Positions 1 to 9,337 of a DNA stretch of 64,000 bases are shown one piece after another. The stretch's first letter is position 1, and the number at the start of each line of letters is the position of its first letter. This stretch comes from JASSUD01 sp031963445 (GTDB taxonomy: Bacteria; Pseudomonadota; Gammaproteobacteria; Burkholderiales; Burkholderiaceae). The position numbers were made by a program, and so were the translations under genes. Below the pieces are notes generated by a model, which saw only the letters and a list, made by a program, of their open reading frames with translations, made no database searches and had not been told where the DNA came from. Where the stretch lies: assembly GCA_031963445.1 (NCBI GenBank), contig JASSUH010000001.1, positions 1,116,001-1,180,000 on the forward strand, given 5' to 3'.

Positions 1-254
1 TTGACGATTTTCCCGTAGGTGTGAAAGTCATTACACCTACGGGACGCTTAGGAACTGTGACGGGCTATCGTGGGTGCGCATCAAAACACGATAATTTTGA
101 GCGTGTAATTGTGCGTTATGACAGCAGAAATAAAAAAGATACGGTCGCGCTTCTGCCCAGCCTGTTAGCCGTGCAGGACAAAAATCCCGCAGCGCCAGTT
201 AATGCAGAAATAATAACGATAAGCAAACCAGTTAACAAAAATAGGGAAAAATAG
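1..254 (+). CDS. Small phage protein, 5' end outside the window
   Basis: The reading frame is open to the left edge and codes for DDFPVGVKVITPTGRLGTV before continuing, so the true start is probably just upstream of the window. A GTG at 21 is the only start-like codon near the edge and would cut into what looks like a continuous domain. The visible protein is about 84 residues, with a small beta-rich N-terminus and a basic tail. It lies 10 bp upstream of the small terminase gene on the same strand and presumably belongs to the late operon. I do not recognise the family. Confidence 0.6.
   Translation, partial: DDFPVGVKVITPTGRLGTVTGYRGCASKHDNFERVIVRYDSRNKKDTVALLPSLLAVQDKNPAAPVNAEIITISKPVNKNREK
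175..187 (+). repeat. AGGACAAAAATCC motif, copy 1
   Basis: A 13-base motif that recurs at 5048-5060 and 18034-18046 in this prophage. This copy lies inside the first coding region. Confidence 0.4.
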
Positions 255-264
255 GAAAGAAGAG

Positions 265-612
265 ATGCCAAAGGGGGCAAAGCCAGGAGAGCGTTGGGGT
301 GGAAGACCCAAAGGCGCGTTGAATCATTTGACGCAAAGCGTCAAGCAAGCGATTGAAATCGTCGCTGAGGGTTTGGGCGGAGCTGAGCGTATGTTGGCCT
401 GGGTACAAGCGGATAAGGCGAATGAACGCTTATTTTGGTCACAAATTTATCCGAAGCTTTTACCTAAAGAGATTAAAGCGGAGCACCACGGGCCAAACGG
501 TGAGGCATTGCGTTTTGGCGTCTTGGCGGTGCCGGTGTTAACCGATGAATGGGAAGGGGTAGCCGCTAAGTTGCAGCAAGCTCAAACGAAGATTCATGAT
601 AAAAAACAATAA
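265..612 (+). CDS. Phage terminase small subunit-like protein
   Basis: A 115-residue protein directly upstream of the large terminase and overlapping it by 17 nt. The N-terminus is basic and Gly-rich (KGAKPGERWGGRPKGALN), as in many small terminase or DNA-recognition subunits, followed by predicted helices (TQSVKQAIEIVAEGLGG) that could form the DNA-binding part. A ribosome binding site (GGAAAGAAGAG) precedes the ATG. The function rests mainly on position before terL and on size; it is expected to recognise the packaging site and regulate the large subunit. Confidence 0.7.
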   Translation: MPKGAKPGERWGGRPKGALNHLTQSVKQAIEIVAEGLGGAERMLAWVQADKANERLFWSQIYPKLLPKEIKAEHHGPNGEALRFGVLAVPVLTDEWEGVAAKLQQAQTKIHDKKQ

Positions 613-1993
613 CGTGATCTGGTCGCCTCATCCAGGCAGTCAGACGCTTTTTTTAACGTGTCCGATTTTTGAAGCATTGCTCGAAGGTTCTCGCGGTGGC
701 GGTAAAACGGATGCCCTGTTGATGAGTTTTGCACAGCATGTTGGACGCGGTTTTGGCGCACATTGGCGCGGCGCGTTGTTTCGGCTGACTTATCCGCAAT
801 TAGCCGATGTGGTGGCGAAGTCCAAACGGTGGTTTTACCAAATTTTCCCTGGCGTGCAATTTAATGAGTCGGATTATGTCTGGAAGTGGCCAAGTGGAGA
901 AATGCTTTTTTTTCGTTATGGCCAGTCTGAGGACGATTACTGGAATTATCACGGCCACGAATATCCGTGGTTGGGGTTTGAGGAATTAACTAACTGGCGC
1001 TCGCTCTCTTTTTACGAAGCCATGATGACGACGTGCCGTTCTTCCTATGCTGGTATGCCGCGCATGGTGCGCGCAACCTGCAACCCTTACGGGCCAGGCC
1101 ATGCAGCAGTGAAATCACGTTTCCAGATTGGCCCAGCTGGCATTTCTGCAGGCGTGGTGATTCGTGAGTCAGGCCAGCAACCAAAGGTGCGTCTGCACAG
1201 CGATTTGCGAGAAAACCCACATTTGCTAGAGAACGACCCCGCGTATGTCTCAACGCTCGAAGCAATTCAAGATATAAACCGTCGCCGTGCCTGGCTTGAG
1301 GGTTCATGGGAGATTCATATTGGCTCGTTTCTGGAAGCAGTTTGGCAGCCTGTTAAGCATGTTGTCGAGCCTTTCCCTGTCCCGGCGAGCTGGCGCGTCT
1401 GGAAAGCGATGGATTGGGGCTATGCAAGGCCCTATGCGGTGTATTGGTTTGCCCTTGACCCAGATGGCGTGCATTACATATGGCGTGAGTTGTATGGCTA
1501 TGGCGGCAAAGAAAATACGGGAACACGTGAGGATGCCGTAACAGTGGCAAAAAAGATTCAGGAAATAGAAGCGCATGATGAGCGCTTAGGCTATGACTAT
1601 CGTCAGAACTTAGCCGACCCCTCTATTTTCAGCCGCATTGGTGCTGATCGTTCAGTAGGGCAGGTGTTTAGGGAGCGGGGCGTATTTTGGCAGCCTGCTT
1701 GGAATGCACAGCATTCGCGGGTCAATGGTGCGCAAGAGATTATTCGCTTGCTTTCAGAAGATCGGCTTAAGGTCTTTTCGACATGCAAGCATTGGTTGCG
1801 TACTGTTCCTTCGCTTGCAACGAATACTACGAATCCTGAAGACGTAGATAGTGACGCGGAAGATCATGCATGGGACGCAACGCGTTACGGCGTAATGCGC
1901 CGCCGTGCAGTTCCAGCAGTTGAGACTTCTGCCGCTGACCCTCAGGCGCAGGATTACCACTATCAAGATGAAAAATTCACATTTTGCGTATGA
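596..1993 (+). CDS. terL: Phage terminase large subunit
   Basis: A 465-residue packaging motor. The ATPase domain carries a Walker A GSRGGGKT at residues 31-38 and a Walker B LGFEE at about 126-130. The C-terminal RNase H-like nuclease shows the acidic motif MDWGYARP at about residue 272 and the late motif DHAWDATRYG at about 427. Length and motif order match podovirus and lambdoid large terminases, which translocate DNA into the prohead and cut the concatemer. The gene starts inside the small-subunit gene and its stop overlaps the portal start as ATGA, which indicates translational coupling. No damage is visible. Confidence 0.95.
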   Translation: MIKNNNVIWSPHPGSQTLFLTCPIFEALLEGSRGGGKTDALLMSFAQHVGRGFGAHWRGALFRLTYPQLADVVAKSKRWFYQIFPGVQFNESDYVWKWPSGEMLFFRYGQSEDDYWNYHGHEYPWLGFEELTNWRSLSFYEAMMTTCRSSYAGMPRMVRATCNPYGPGHAAVKSRFQIGPAGISAGVVIRESGQQPKVRLHSDLRENPHLLENDPAYVSTLEAIQDINRRRAWLEGSWEIHIGSFLEAVWQPVKHVVEPFPVPASWRVWKAMDWGYARPYAVYWFALDPDGVHYIWRELYGYGGKENTGTREDAVTVAKKIQEIEAHDERLGYDYRQNLADPSIFSRIGADRSVGQVFRERGVFWQPAWNAQHSRVNGAQEIIRLLSEDRLKVFSTCKHWLRTVPSLATNTTNPEDVDSDAEDHAWDATRYGVMRRRAVPAVETSAADPQAQDYHYQDEKFTFCV

Positions 1994-3933
1994 TGCCTAC
2001 TCTTTCCGAAAACTCTTCTTCTTCCCAAGCGCTTCCTAAACCTGAAGCAGAGCCACTGGCGCAGCAATGGACACAACGCCTGGAGGCTGCGCGCAAACAC
2101 TGGTCAGGCCAGCATAAACGCATTGCGCATAATCGAAAGTTGGTAGCGGGTTTTGATTGGACGAAAGACCCAAGTAGCGATGACTTTTGTACGCTGCGTG
2201 CCAATCTGATCTTTTCAACGATGGCTGCGATTTTGCCGCATATTTATGCGCGCAATCCTGAAATTAGCGTGACGCCTTTGCATCCTCAAGCCAACCTGAA
2301 ATTATTCTGTCAGACGCTGCAAACGGTCGTGAATCGTGCTTTGCTGGAGGCGCAACTTAAAAAGCGTGCGAAAGCGGCGGTATGGTCAGCAATGACAAGC
2401 TACTTTGGCATTGTCAAAGTCATGTATCAGCGTGACTTGCAACGCGACGCACTGATGCAAACGAGAACCCATGATGTGCAAGATCACTTAGCTAAGCTAC
2501 AGCAATTAAAGCAACAAGCCGATGAAACCACGTCAAATGTTGATCAAGAAGCTAAGCAAGCAGAGTTTGAGCAGGCGCTTGCGAGCTTAGAACAGCAAGT
2601 CGATGTTCCGCTTGCGGAGGGGTTAGTTCTTGATCGTGTGCTTACCGAGCATTTATTGATCGACCCGAGCATAAATGAATTTTGGGATTATGAGCAAGCG
2701 GGGTGGATGGCGCAGATTGTGCCAATCAAACGCGCCGATGCGGAAGCGCTCTATCAAGTGGATTTAAGCGGGGCCACACCTTATGAAGCAGAAGGTGAAA
2801 ACAAAGCTCGTTCAGATGGACGCCTAGCCTCACTGGTGCCAACGAGCGATAGTGATACACATATTCGGCTGATTGAAATTTGGGATAGGCGTACAGAACG
2901 TGTTTATACGATGGCGGAAGGCTGCCCAGGCTGGGTGCGTGCGCCATATAGTCCAACGAAAGTAGGTGCACGTTGGTATCCGTTCTTTTTATTGCCGTTC
3001 TCGGTTACGGATGGCAGCTTGATTGCACCGTGTTTAGTCGATCTAACGGAAAAGTTGCAACAAGAATATAACGAGACGCGCGACAAGTTTGCCGCACATC
3101 GTGAGTTGAACAAACCTCATTGGTTAGTCTCTGTAGATACCGATAAGGACACGATTAAACGGCATACCGATGCAACTTTAGGTGAGGTCGTGCTAGTGCG
3201 CAACGATGGGCGGCCACTGAATCAAGTGATTATGCCTGGCACGACAGTACCGATTAATCCAGCTGATTACGATACAGGTCAAATTCGTTTGGATTGGGAA
3301 CAAGTGACAGGACTACAGGATGCGGCTCGTTCCACTGTCGATAAGGCTAAAACCGCTACCGAAGCCTCGATTATGCAGCAGGCATTATCAGGTCGTATTT
3401 CAGAATTTCGAGACAAGATTGAGGATTGGTTGCAAGAGATTGCACAGTATGCGGCGCAGATTTTGTTGCAAGAACTCGGTGATGAACAAGTGGCGCGGTA
3501 TTTGGGTGTGCGGTCTCAATCTCAAGAAGATAAGGTGAAATTAATAAGCCAGGCGTTAGGATTGGCTTTGCCAGCGTTCCCTCCCGTCTATGACTGGCCA
3601 CAACTGAGCCGTGAGCAAGTCTTTGCGATGGTACAGATAGAAATAAGGGCAGGCACAACTGGCGCACCGGACAAGCTGGAGCAGCAGCAAACGTGGCTGA
3701 AGGTATTGCCCCTAATTCAACCGATGATTACGCAGTTGATGCAGATGAAAGCGCAGGGCGGCGATACAGGGCCGCTTGAAGAGCTGTTACGCGAGACGCT
3801 TAGACGCTTTGATGAGCGCTTAGATATTGAATCTTTCTTACCTAGCTCACCACCTCAAACGCAGCCACAACCACAACCGAGCATGCCCAATGCTGACCTT
3901 TTAAATAGCCCTAATCCTTTACCTGGAGTCTAA
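1990..3933 (+). CDS. Phage portal protein
   Basis: A 647-residue protein in the position expected for the portal, right after terL. The chosen start is the ATG at 1990 that overlaps the terL stop; a TTG at 1984 is also in frame. The size, the central region rich in Gln/Glu helices (about residues 160-200) and the Pro/Gln-rich C-terminus fit the long portals of P22-like and BPP-1-like podoviruses. The dodecameric portal forms the DNA gateway at one vertex and docks the terminase and then the tail adaptor. The frame is intact. Confidence 0.88.
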   Translation: MMPTLSENSSSSQALPKPEAEPLAQQWTQRLEAARKHWSGQHKRIAHNRKLVAGFDWTKDPSSDDFCTLRANLIFSTMAAILPHIYARNPEISVTPLHPQANLKLFCQTLQTVVNRALLEAQLKKRAKAAVWSAMTSYFGIVKVMYQRDLQRDALMQTRTHDVQDHLAKLQQLKQQADETTSNVDQEAKQAEFEQALASLEQQVDVPLAEGLVLDRVLTEHLLIDPSINEFWDYEQAGWMAQIVPIKRADAEALYQVDLSGATPYEAEGENKARSDGRLASLVPTSDSDTHIRLIEIWDRRTERVYTMAEGCPGWVRAPYSPTKVGARWYPFFLLPFSVTDGSLIAPCLVDLTEKLQQEYNETRDKFAAHRELNKPHWLVSVDTDKDTIKRHTDATLGEVVLVRNDGRPLNQVIMPGTTVPINPADYDTGQIRLDWEQVTGLQDAARSTVDKAKTATEASIMQQALSGRISEFRDKIEDWLQEIAQYAAQILLQELGDEQVARYLGVRSQSQEDKVKLISQALGLALPAFPPVYDWPQLSREQVFAMVQIEIRAGTTGAPDKLEQQQTWLKVLPLIQPMITQLMQMKAQGGDTGPLEELLRETLRRFDERLDIESFLPSSPPQTQPQPQPSMPNADLLNSPNPLPGV

Positions 3934-3936
3934 ATA

Positions 3937-4995
3937 ATGGAAGAAGAGAAGAATCCATCTGATGCTGAGTTAATCCATGATGAGTTATACATGACTGAGA
4001 CGGCTCCTTCACCAGAAGTCGCACCCGTTGAGCCGATGTTACGTACCCGTGCGATGCTTGATACGTTAAGCGAAGACGAGTCAAATAACACAGACGCATC
4101 CGACTCAGAAGAAATACCTTCTACTACGCCGTCAGTACCTACCCGTGGCCCTGATGGGCGGTTTATTGCTCTATCCAATGAATTGAATAGGGATAAACCT
4201 GTAATCGAGCCTTCTGAAGGCGATGATGCTGAAGTCACTGAATTGCTAGAAGGTGTGACGTCTGAGCGTAGCCGAGGTCGTATTAAGGAAGTGCTCGCGC
4301 AGCGCCATCAGTATGCGAAAGACCTCAACGATATCCGTGAAATGTTGAGTGCCACGGGTATGCAGCCACAAGATTTTGCGCAAACGCTGGAATTTGGGCG
4401 GCTGATGAATGCTAACGATCAGCAAAGTTTGCAGCTGGCGTTACAGATGGTAGAGACACAACGGGAGACGCTTTGCCAGAAACTCGGTATCGAGCGACCA
4501 GGCGTGGATGCGCTTGCGGCTTATCCTGATCTGGCGCAAGACGTGCAAAACAGCATATTGCCACGCGAACGAGCGTTGGAAATTGCTAAATTGCGCAGTG
4601 AACATCAGAGCGTGCAGCAATCTTTACAGGCTGAAACCACGCAGCGGCAAGCGCAGCAACAATTTGAACAGTCCATTGCACAGGGGCAACAGGCGATTGC
4701 CGGCTATTTACACCAGCGTGCACAAGAAGCCGATCATCCTGTACGGATGCAAACAATTCATGAGTACTTTGCTAAGCCTGCGAATGTACAGGCGTTTGTT
4801 TCCACCTATCAGCCGAATCAATGGAGCGGCGCGATTCAGTGGATGTACGAGCAGATCCGACTTGCCGCCCCGCAATCCAATCCTACGCCGCAACCTCTAC
4901 GCACACCTGCTACTAAGCTAACTGCTGCCAGTATTAACGCTCAAGCGGAACCCGTTGAGCGTTTGGCGCAAAGGCTGGAAAGTATGGGTTTATGA
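3937..4995 (+). CDS. Phage scaffolding-like protein
   Basis: A 352-residue acidic, helical protein between portal and major capsid, which is the classic position of the scaffold. The first ~100 residues are rich in Asp, Glu, Ser and Pro and probably disordered. Residues ~100-250 are Gln/Glu/Ala-rich and likely coiled coil, and the C-terminus ends in a short basic/amphipathic segment (VERLAQRLESMGL), the type of tail that contacts coat protein in known scaffolds. GGAG lies 8 bases before the ATG. The call rests on position and composition; no sequence motif is diagnostic. Confidence 0.72.
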   Translation: MEEEKNPSDAELIHDELYMTETAPSPEVAPVEPMLRTRAMLDTLSEDESNNTDASDSEEIPSTTPSVPTRGPDGRFIALSNELNRDKPVIEPSEGDDAEVTELLEGVTSERSRGRIKEVLAQRHQYAKDLNDIREMLSATGMQPQDFAQTLEFGRLMNANDQQSLQLALQMVETQRETLCQKLGIERPGVDALAAYPDLAQDVQNSILPRERALEIAKLRSEHQSVQQSLQAETTQRQAQQQFEQSIAQGQQAIAGYLHQRAQEADHPVRMQTIHEYFAKPANVQAFVSTYQPNQWSGAIQWMYEQIRLAAPQSNPTPQPLRTPATKLTAASINAQAEPVERLAQRLESMGL

Positions 4996-5043
4996 CTAGA
5001 TATTGATGCTTCTGTGTATTTATAAAAGCCAAATATTTTTTAA

Positions 5044-5073
5044 GTCTAGGACAAAAATCCCCACCCCCTAGAC
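5044..5073 (+). promoter_or_regulatory. Hairpin with AGGACAAAAATCC in its loop side
   Basis: GTCTAGG at 5044-5050 pairs exactly with CCTAGAC at 5067-5073 around a 16-base loop. The motif TAGGACAAAAATCC spans stem and loop and returns upstream of the endolysin gene. There is no T run, so it is not a standard terminator. Confidence 0.45.
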
Positions 5074-5128
5074 AACGATTTTAGAATGTTGTTACTCATC
5101 GTCAACACGGATGCTGAAGTAAGACGGA

Positions 5129-5160
5129 AATTCGATGATAAGCCGAGGTTCGCGTACGGC
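5129..5160 (+). repeat. Imperfect 32-bp direct repeat, copy 1
   Basis: Shares AAGCCGAG and TTCGCGTACGGC plus flanking bases with 5252-5283; 28 of 32 positions agree by eye. Confidence 0.7.
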
Positions 5161-5251
5161 ACGTCTTGCTTAAGCACTGTGTAGACAACCCACCGTAATA
5201 TGTCGCTGTTATCGCCGGGGTCGCGTCCGGTAGCACCACTTTTGTGACAGA

Positions 5252-5283
5252 AAATCGATGTTAAGCCGAGTTTCGCGTACGGC
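5252..5283 (+). repeat. Imperfect 32-bp direct repeat, copy 2
   Basis: Second copy of the unit at 5129-5160, 123 bp downstream, in the same orientation. Confidence 0.7.
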
Positions 5284-5397
5284 GCTGTCAACAAAAGAAA
5301 TTCCAGTTTGGTGTGCTGGGCCGGTGTGGAAGTGAAAGGCTAAATCGCGCAAAGCGAGATCACCTTTCGTTATAACTTTCATATCGAGGAGCGGCAC

Positions 5398-6444
5398 ATG
5401 CCTATCTCATATCCTGATTTACTTGAACTCTCCAAAGTTTCGCTAGACGAATACCTACGCAACATCCCTGTTGATCAAATTGGGGTTGAGCATCCCTTCC
5501 TTAAGAAATGCTTATCTAAACGTAAGCTTTTCTTCGGCGCGCGAGAAAAAATTATAGAAAACGTGCGCAAAGACTACGGCAGTAATTTCACCTGGGCATA
5601 TGGTGAATCCCCTGTCACGTTTAATAAGCGCCATACAACTGACCAAGCGGAATTCCCTTGGCGCCGTGCTGTTGACGGCTTGTATTTAGATTTTGATCGT
5701 CTCTTTGGCGCAGGAATTGATGTGCGCGAGGGCAAGGCAGGTCAATACAAGCTGGCACAGAATGAAAAAGTTCAATTGCTTAATTTGCTAGATGAGCAAA
5801 TGCAAAGCTTGAAACTAGGCTTTTTAGAGCGCTTAGATGTTGAATTGCACCGTGATGGCGCGTCTTCTGAAGATGCTGTAACCGGCTTGGATGCGCTGGT
5901 GTCGGTTATTCCGGATGATGGCCAGTTAGGAGGGATAAGCCGCGAGCGTACGGCATGGTGGCGTAATTATGCGCAAACGGATATTGCTAGCGGTAAGCGT
6001 GGAGCATTAAGCGAAGCGATGGAGAAAGCTTGGCGAAACTGTATCCGCAATGGCGGCTCACCTGATTTTATTTTGGCGGGTTCTGCCTTCTTAGACGCCT
6101 ATCGTAATGAGTTGACGATAGTACAAAACGCCAATGCGTCGCGGCCTAAAACGCTTGATGCTGGTGTCGGCACAGGCGTTAATACAGGCTTGTATTTTAA
6201 AGGCGTGGAAATTATTTGGGATCCTACCTTTGAAATGTTGGATGCGTTAGAGACGCCGACAATACCTTGGGAAAAACGCTGCTATCTGCTGAATTTTAAT
6301 CACATCAAATATCGTGACGATGAAATGAATATTGTCACGCCTGTCAGACCACACAATGTGTTAGCGCTTTATGCGATGGTGAATTTACGTTGTGTGCTGA
6401 CAATGAACCGTGCTAGTGCGCATGCTGTACTGGCGATCAAGTAA
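5398..6444 (+). CDS. Phage major capsid protein
   Basis: A 348-residue protein following the scaffold, with a strong GAGGAG ribosome binding site. Length, position and the mixed alpha/beta pattern fit an HK97-fold coat protein of the type found in BPP-1-like podoviruses. The segment with TNTGLYFKGVEIIWDPTF-like character near residues 265-285 (here GLYFKGVEIIWDPTFEM) is typical of the late strand and loop in such capsids. The protein would form the icosahedral shell. The frame is uninterrupted. Confidence 0.85.
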   Translation: MPISYPDLLELSKVSLDEYLRNIPVDQIGVEHPFLKKCLSKRKLFFGAREKIIENVRKDYGSNFTWAYGESPVTFNKRHTTDQAEFPWRRAVDGLYLDFDRLFGAGIDVREGKAGQYKLAQNEKVQLLNLLDEQMQSLKLGFLERLDVELHRDGASSEDAVTGLDALVSVIPDDGQLGGISRERTAWWRNYAQTDIASGKRGALSEAMEKAWRNCIRNGGSPDFILAGSAFLDAYRNELTIVQNANASRPKTLDAGVGTGVNTGLYFKGVEIIWDPTFEMLDALETPTIPWEKRCYLLNFNHIKYRDDEMNIVTPVRPHNVLALYAMVNLRCVLTMNRASAHAVLAIK

Positions 6445-6456
6445 GAGGAGGGAGCG

Positions 6457-6753
6457 ATGAATTTTCCTTTATTTCGAGTCATGGTCAGACGGGATGCGCA
6501 AACCACAACACCTACGACAGTCCCAGCACATGAGCTACCGATCTTAAAGTACTTGTACGGTAACGAAAATGTGACGCAGGATAAGCAAGTGGGAATCTAC
6601 GCCTGTGATGCAGATGTGTCCCAGGAATACACCCGCTTAACACGCAAGTATGGTTCTGAAAAGGTACTGGAAATTTATGGCCAGGAGCAAAGCGGGCAGC
6701 TTGCTGCCAGCATGCAGGCGGGTAAATCCACTGCTGAAGCTGTCTCTTCGTAA
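6457..6753 (+). CDS. Phage structural-region protein of unknown function
   Basis: A 98-residue protein 12 bp after the capsid gene with an excellent ribosome binding site (GAGGAGGG). It has a short N-terminal beta-like segment, the stretch HELPILKYLYGNENV, an EYTRLTRKYG segment and a low-complexity Ser/Ala C-terminus. Small proteins at this site in related podoviruses are usually of unknown function. I do not recognise a family and do not assign one. Confidence 0.65.
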   Translation: MNFPLFRVMVRRDAQTTTPTTVPAHELPILKYLYGNENVTQDKQVGIYACDADVSQEYTRLTRKYGSEKVLEIYGQEQSGQLAASMQAGKSTAEAVSS

Positions 6754-6763
6754 GGGGCGGGTG

Positions 6764-8086
6764 ATGCAAGTACCGACTTATACGCGCCGTAAGGACTTTA
6801 CGCAGGATGATGGAGACCAAACCGATCACGCTGCCTTAAATGCAGAGTTTGATGCGGCGTCTGTTTCGATTCAACGCCTGCGTAGCAACCTTGCGTTGCT
6901 GCAACGCGATGATGGGGCATTGCAAGATGGGTTAGTGAATGCTGACACGCTGCATCCTGCGTTTAAAGCGGAGTTGATCAAGCAGTTGTCCGGCAATATT
7001 GACGGCAAGCTAAATGAAGCGCAGGCGGCAGCCAGTGCCGCTACCACGGCGGCTAAGACGGCGAAAAGCGCTGAGTAGGCAGCAAAGCAATCACAAACGC
7101 AAGCAGAAACGGCGCAACGCGCCGCGCAGCTTAATGCGCAAGCTAGTGCCACTAGCTCGACTGAAGCGAGCACGGCCAAAGAAGTAACACTCAAGGCACA
7201 AGAAAAAGCCAATCTATCTGCGAAAGAAACCAAGCATGCGCAAGAGGCAGCCGCCCAAAGTGCAATGCAAGCAGCTGAAAAAGCACAAGTAGCTAGTGAT
7301 GCCTCAGTGCAGGCTACAGAGACGGCCCAACGGTCTGCTAACAGCGCTGCGGCGGCGGCTGATTCAGCTAATGCTGCGCATAACAGCGAGGAAGTAGCTG
7401 TTGCAGCGGCGGCAGAAGCGAAGAAGCGAGTGAAGGAAGGTACACAACTTGGCACACCTGCTGACAATACGGTGACTACCGAAAAAATAGTTGATAGGGC
7501 GGTGACGGCCGATAAGTTGGCCCGTGACCTTACATTACCGCCTGGCGCAGTATGCTGGTTTGCCAGGTCTACGCCGCCTGAGGGCTATTTAGTTTGCAAT
7601 GGCAACACAGTTTCACGTCGCACCTATAAATTACTATTTGAAGCGATTGGGACGATTTATGGCAAAGGGGATGGGAAAACAACCTTTAATTTACCGGATT
7701 GTCGCGGTGAATTTATTCGAGGTTGGGATAATGGCCGAGGGGTCGATGCTGATCGTGTATTCGGTAGTGCGCAATCCCACGCAATACAAAGCTACACCCA
7801 TACCGCCATGAGCGAAGAAGCCGGTGCTCACAATCATGGCGGTGCAACTTCGATAAATGGCGAGCATACCCATACGTTAGATGCTAATTTTTCAGGGGGC
7901 GGCGAGTCTAGCAATACCCATCTTAGTAGCTATCGCGGAAGGAATGCCCAGGCACTCCCTAATGGCAACCACCAACATACAATCCATGCTGACGGCGCCC
8001 ATCAGCATGCGATCCAGATTCAGGAAACCGGCGGCCATGAAACACGACCAAGCAACATCGCTATGTTGATCTGCATTAAATATTAA
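6764..8086 (+). pseudogene. Tail fibre with collar domain, interrupted by an in-frame TAG
   Basis: Read through, this is one frame of about 440 codons broken by a TAG at 7076-7078. The start is the ATG at 6764 after GGGGCGGG. Residues 1-60 (RRKDFTQDDGDQTDHAALNA and following) match the N-terminus of the fibre gene at 9338, so this is probably the virion-attachment module. Next comes an Ala/Lys/Gln-rich coiled coil on both sides of the stop. A phage tail collar domain follows (PPEGYLVCNGNTVSRRTYK..., ending in a His-rich stretch and RPSNIAMLICIKY). Downstream of the stop the reading frame stays open and protein-like, with an internal ATG at 7265 that could restart. One GAG-TAG-GCA change is enough to explain the break; amber read-through cannot be excluded. 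Confidence 0.82.
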
Positions 8087-8116
8087 ATCTCTTAAAGCAA
8101 GCTAATACGCGACACC

Positions 8117-8653
8117 ATGAACAAATTGATGACTCGAACCGCGTTATATCCGCTCCTGGCTCTCTTTTCCTTACTCTTTACCGCATTAGCGATGCTTGGC
8201 GTGAATTGGTGGGCACCGTTATTTGTCGATGCACAAGGCAATTTACCTCGTTGGCTTAAATGGTTTCAATCCTTCGATGCGTCGCTAAATGTTGCCTGGC
8301 AAGGCGGCTATCTTGACCCATCATGGGGAGCTTCGCCGTTTAAGCGCTATCTCTCGCGCGTCTATTGGCTCTATCGTAATCCTGTTTATGGATTTGATTA
8401 TTGGCTATTTGGCTTGCCTTTTTTCGCTAAAGAATGGCGTGTGATTCGTTATATCGAATCGCCTCAGTTGGTGCTGTTTATTGCGATTGGCAACGGCTTT
8501 AACGTCTACTATCACGGCCGCTTAGGCATGTTCAAATTAGGCTGGAAAGCTTGGAATTATTGGGAAGGTAACGGTTGGAAAAAAACATCGTGGGGGCCTC
8601 AATGGCGCGTACCGCTTTGTTGTTCATTCAATCCTTTTAAGCGACGTGGCTAA
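8117..8653 (+). CDS. Phage membrane-associated protein of unknown function
   Basis: A 178-residue, Trp/Tyr/Phe-rich protein with one clear N-terminal membrane segment (LYPLLALFSLLFTALAML, residues ~11-28) followed by a conserved-looking aromatic region (LPRWLKWFQSFDASLNVAW, YWLYRNPVYGFDYWLFGL). Proteins of this appearance are common next to tail fibre and holin genes in temperate phages and carry only domain-of-unknown-function labels. The next two genes are holin-like, so a role near lysis or tail assembly is possible but not shown. The ribosome binding site is weak. Confidence 0.7.
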   Translation: MNKLMTRTALYPLLALFSLLFTALAMLGVNWWAPLFVDAQGNLPRWLKWFQSFDASLNVAWQGGYLDPSWGASPFKRYLSRVYWLYRNPVYGFDYWLFGLPFFAKEWRVIRYIESPQLVLFIAIGNGFNVYYHGRLGMFKLGWKAWNYWEGNGWKKTSWGPQWRVPLCCSFNPFKRRG

Positions 8654-8679
8654 GTCGAAATTGATCAAGAGACTAAGAA

Positions 8680-9045
8680 ATGGCCGAACCTCTTTCTTCT
8701 AGCTCAATGGCAACTGGCTTAGCGCTGGCTTGCGGTGTGAGCTTAGCCAGCTTACTTCCTGGTATTGATGGTAATGCGTTAGTCGGCGCGTTTGCGGGTG
8801 CTGCGGTGTTTGTATTGCATGCGACGTTGTTACGGGTGGCATTACGTATAAGTTATTTTGCCTTGTCGATGGTTGCAGGTTATTTAGCAGCACCAGAGTT
8901 AGTCCAGTGGTTGCCTATTCATGAACACGGTATTTCAGCATTTATTGCATCAGCCGCAGTGATTACGGTTACTCATAAAGGCTTAGATGCACTCAATAAA
9001 TTGGATTTACTCGAATGGCTTAAGCGTTGGAGGCAATCTAAATGA
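8680..9045 (+). CDS. Putative phage holin
   Basis: A 121-residue protein with three predicted membrane segments (about residues 9-27, 34-55, 58-76) and a short charged C-terminal tail ending KLDLLEWLKRWRQSK. Holins open the inner membrane at the end of infection. It overlaps the next holin-like gene by 4 nt (ATGA), which points to paired expression. The endolysin and spanins of this phage lie 9 kb further on rather than beside it. Confidence 0.68.
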   Translation: MAEPLSSSSMATGLALACGVSLASLLPGIDGNALVGAFAGAAVFVLHATLLRVALRISYFALSMVAGYLAAPELVQWLPIHEHGISAFIASAAVITVTHKGLDALNKLDLLEWLKRWRQSK

Positions 9046-9329
9046 ATCAATGGTTATTGGTTGCTAATGCCTTGACTGCTTTCGGCATTACGTTGTGCTT
9101 GCTCTTTTGTCCCTGCTGTAAAGAGAAACATGGCTGGCGGGCAGCATGGTTGGCGTACGTATTAATCGTTGTGTGCGGGGTGACGGTAATACGTACGGTA
9201 ACAGGCATTTATACAGGGCCAGTCGATTTATCTGAAGTGGTGCTTAAAGGAATTCTGTTACTCATGATATGGCGCTTGCGGGGCAATCTGAACGGCCTTT
9301 TTCATTCGTATCGTTATAAGTCTGTTTAG
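9042..9329 (+). CDS. Putative three-segment phage holin
   Basis: A 95-residue protein with three hydrophobic segments (about residues 5-24, 33-51 and 62-77) separated by short charged loops, the second loop containing CCKEKHGWR. This is the layout of the small three-segment holins of Gram-negative phages. It starts inside the stop of the preceding holin-like gene, so the two may act as a holin/antiholin-type pair; that pairing is inference. Confidence 0.65.
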   Translation: MNQWLLVANALTAFGITLCLLFCPCCKEKHGWRAAWLAYVLIVVCGVTVIRTVTGIYTGPVDLSEVVLKGILLLMIWRLRGNLNGLFHSYRYKSV

Positions 9330-9337
9330 GGGCCAAG

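Larger units (their letters stand above)
4996..5397 (+). other. 400-bp non-coding gap before the capsid gene with hairpin and duplicated 32-mer
   Basis: This gap is unusually long for a packed late operon. It contains an inverted repeat (5044-5050 with 5067-5073), a copy of the TAGGACAAAAATCC motif at 5047-5060 and two imperfect 32-bp direct repeats. The last 20 bases carry GAGGAG, the ribosome binding site of the capsid gene. No convincing gene is seen. A capsid-specific promoter or RNA processing region is a reasonable guess. Confidence 0.6.
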
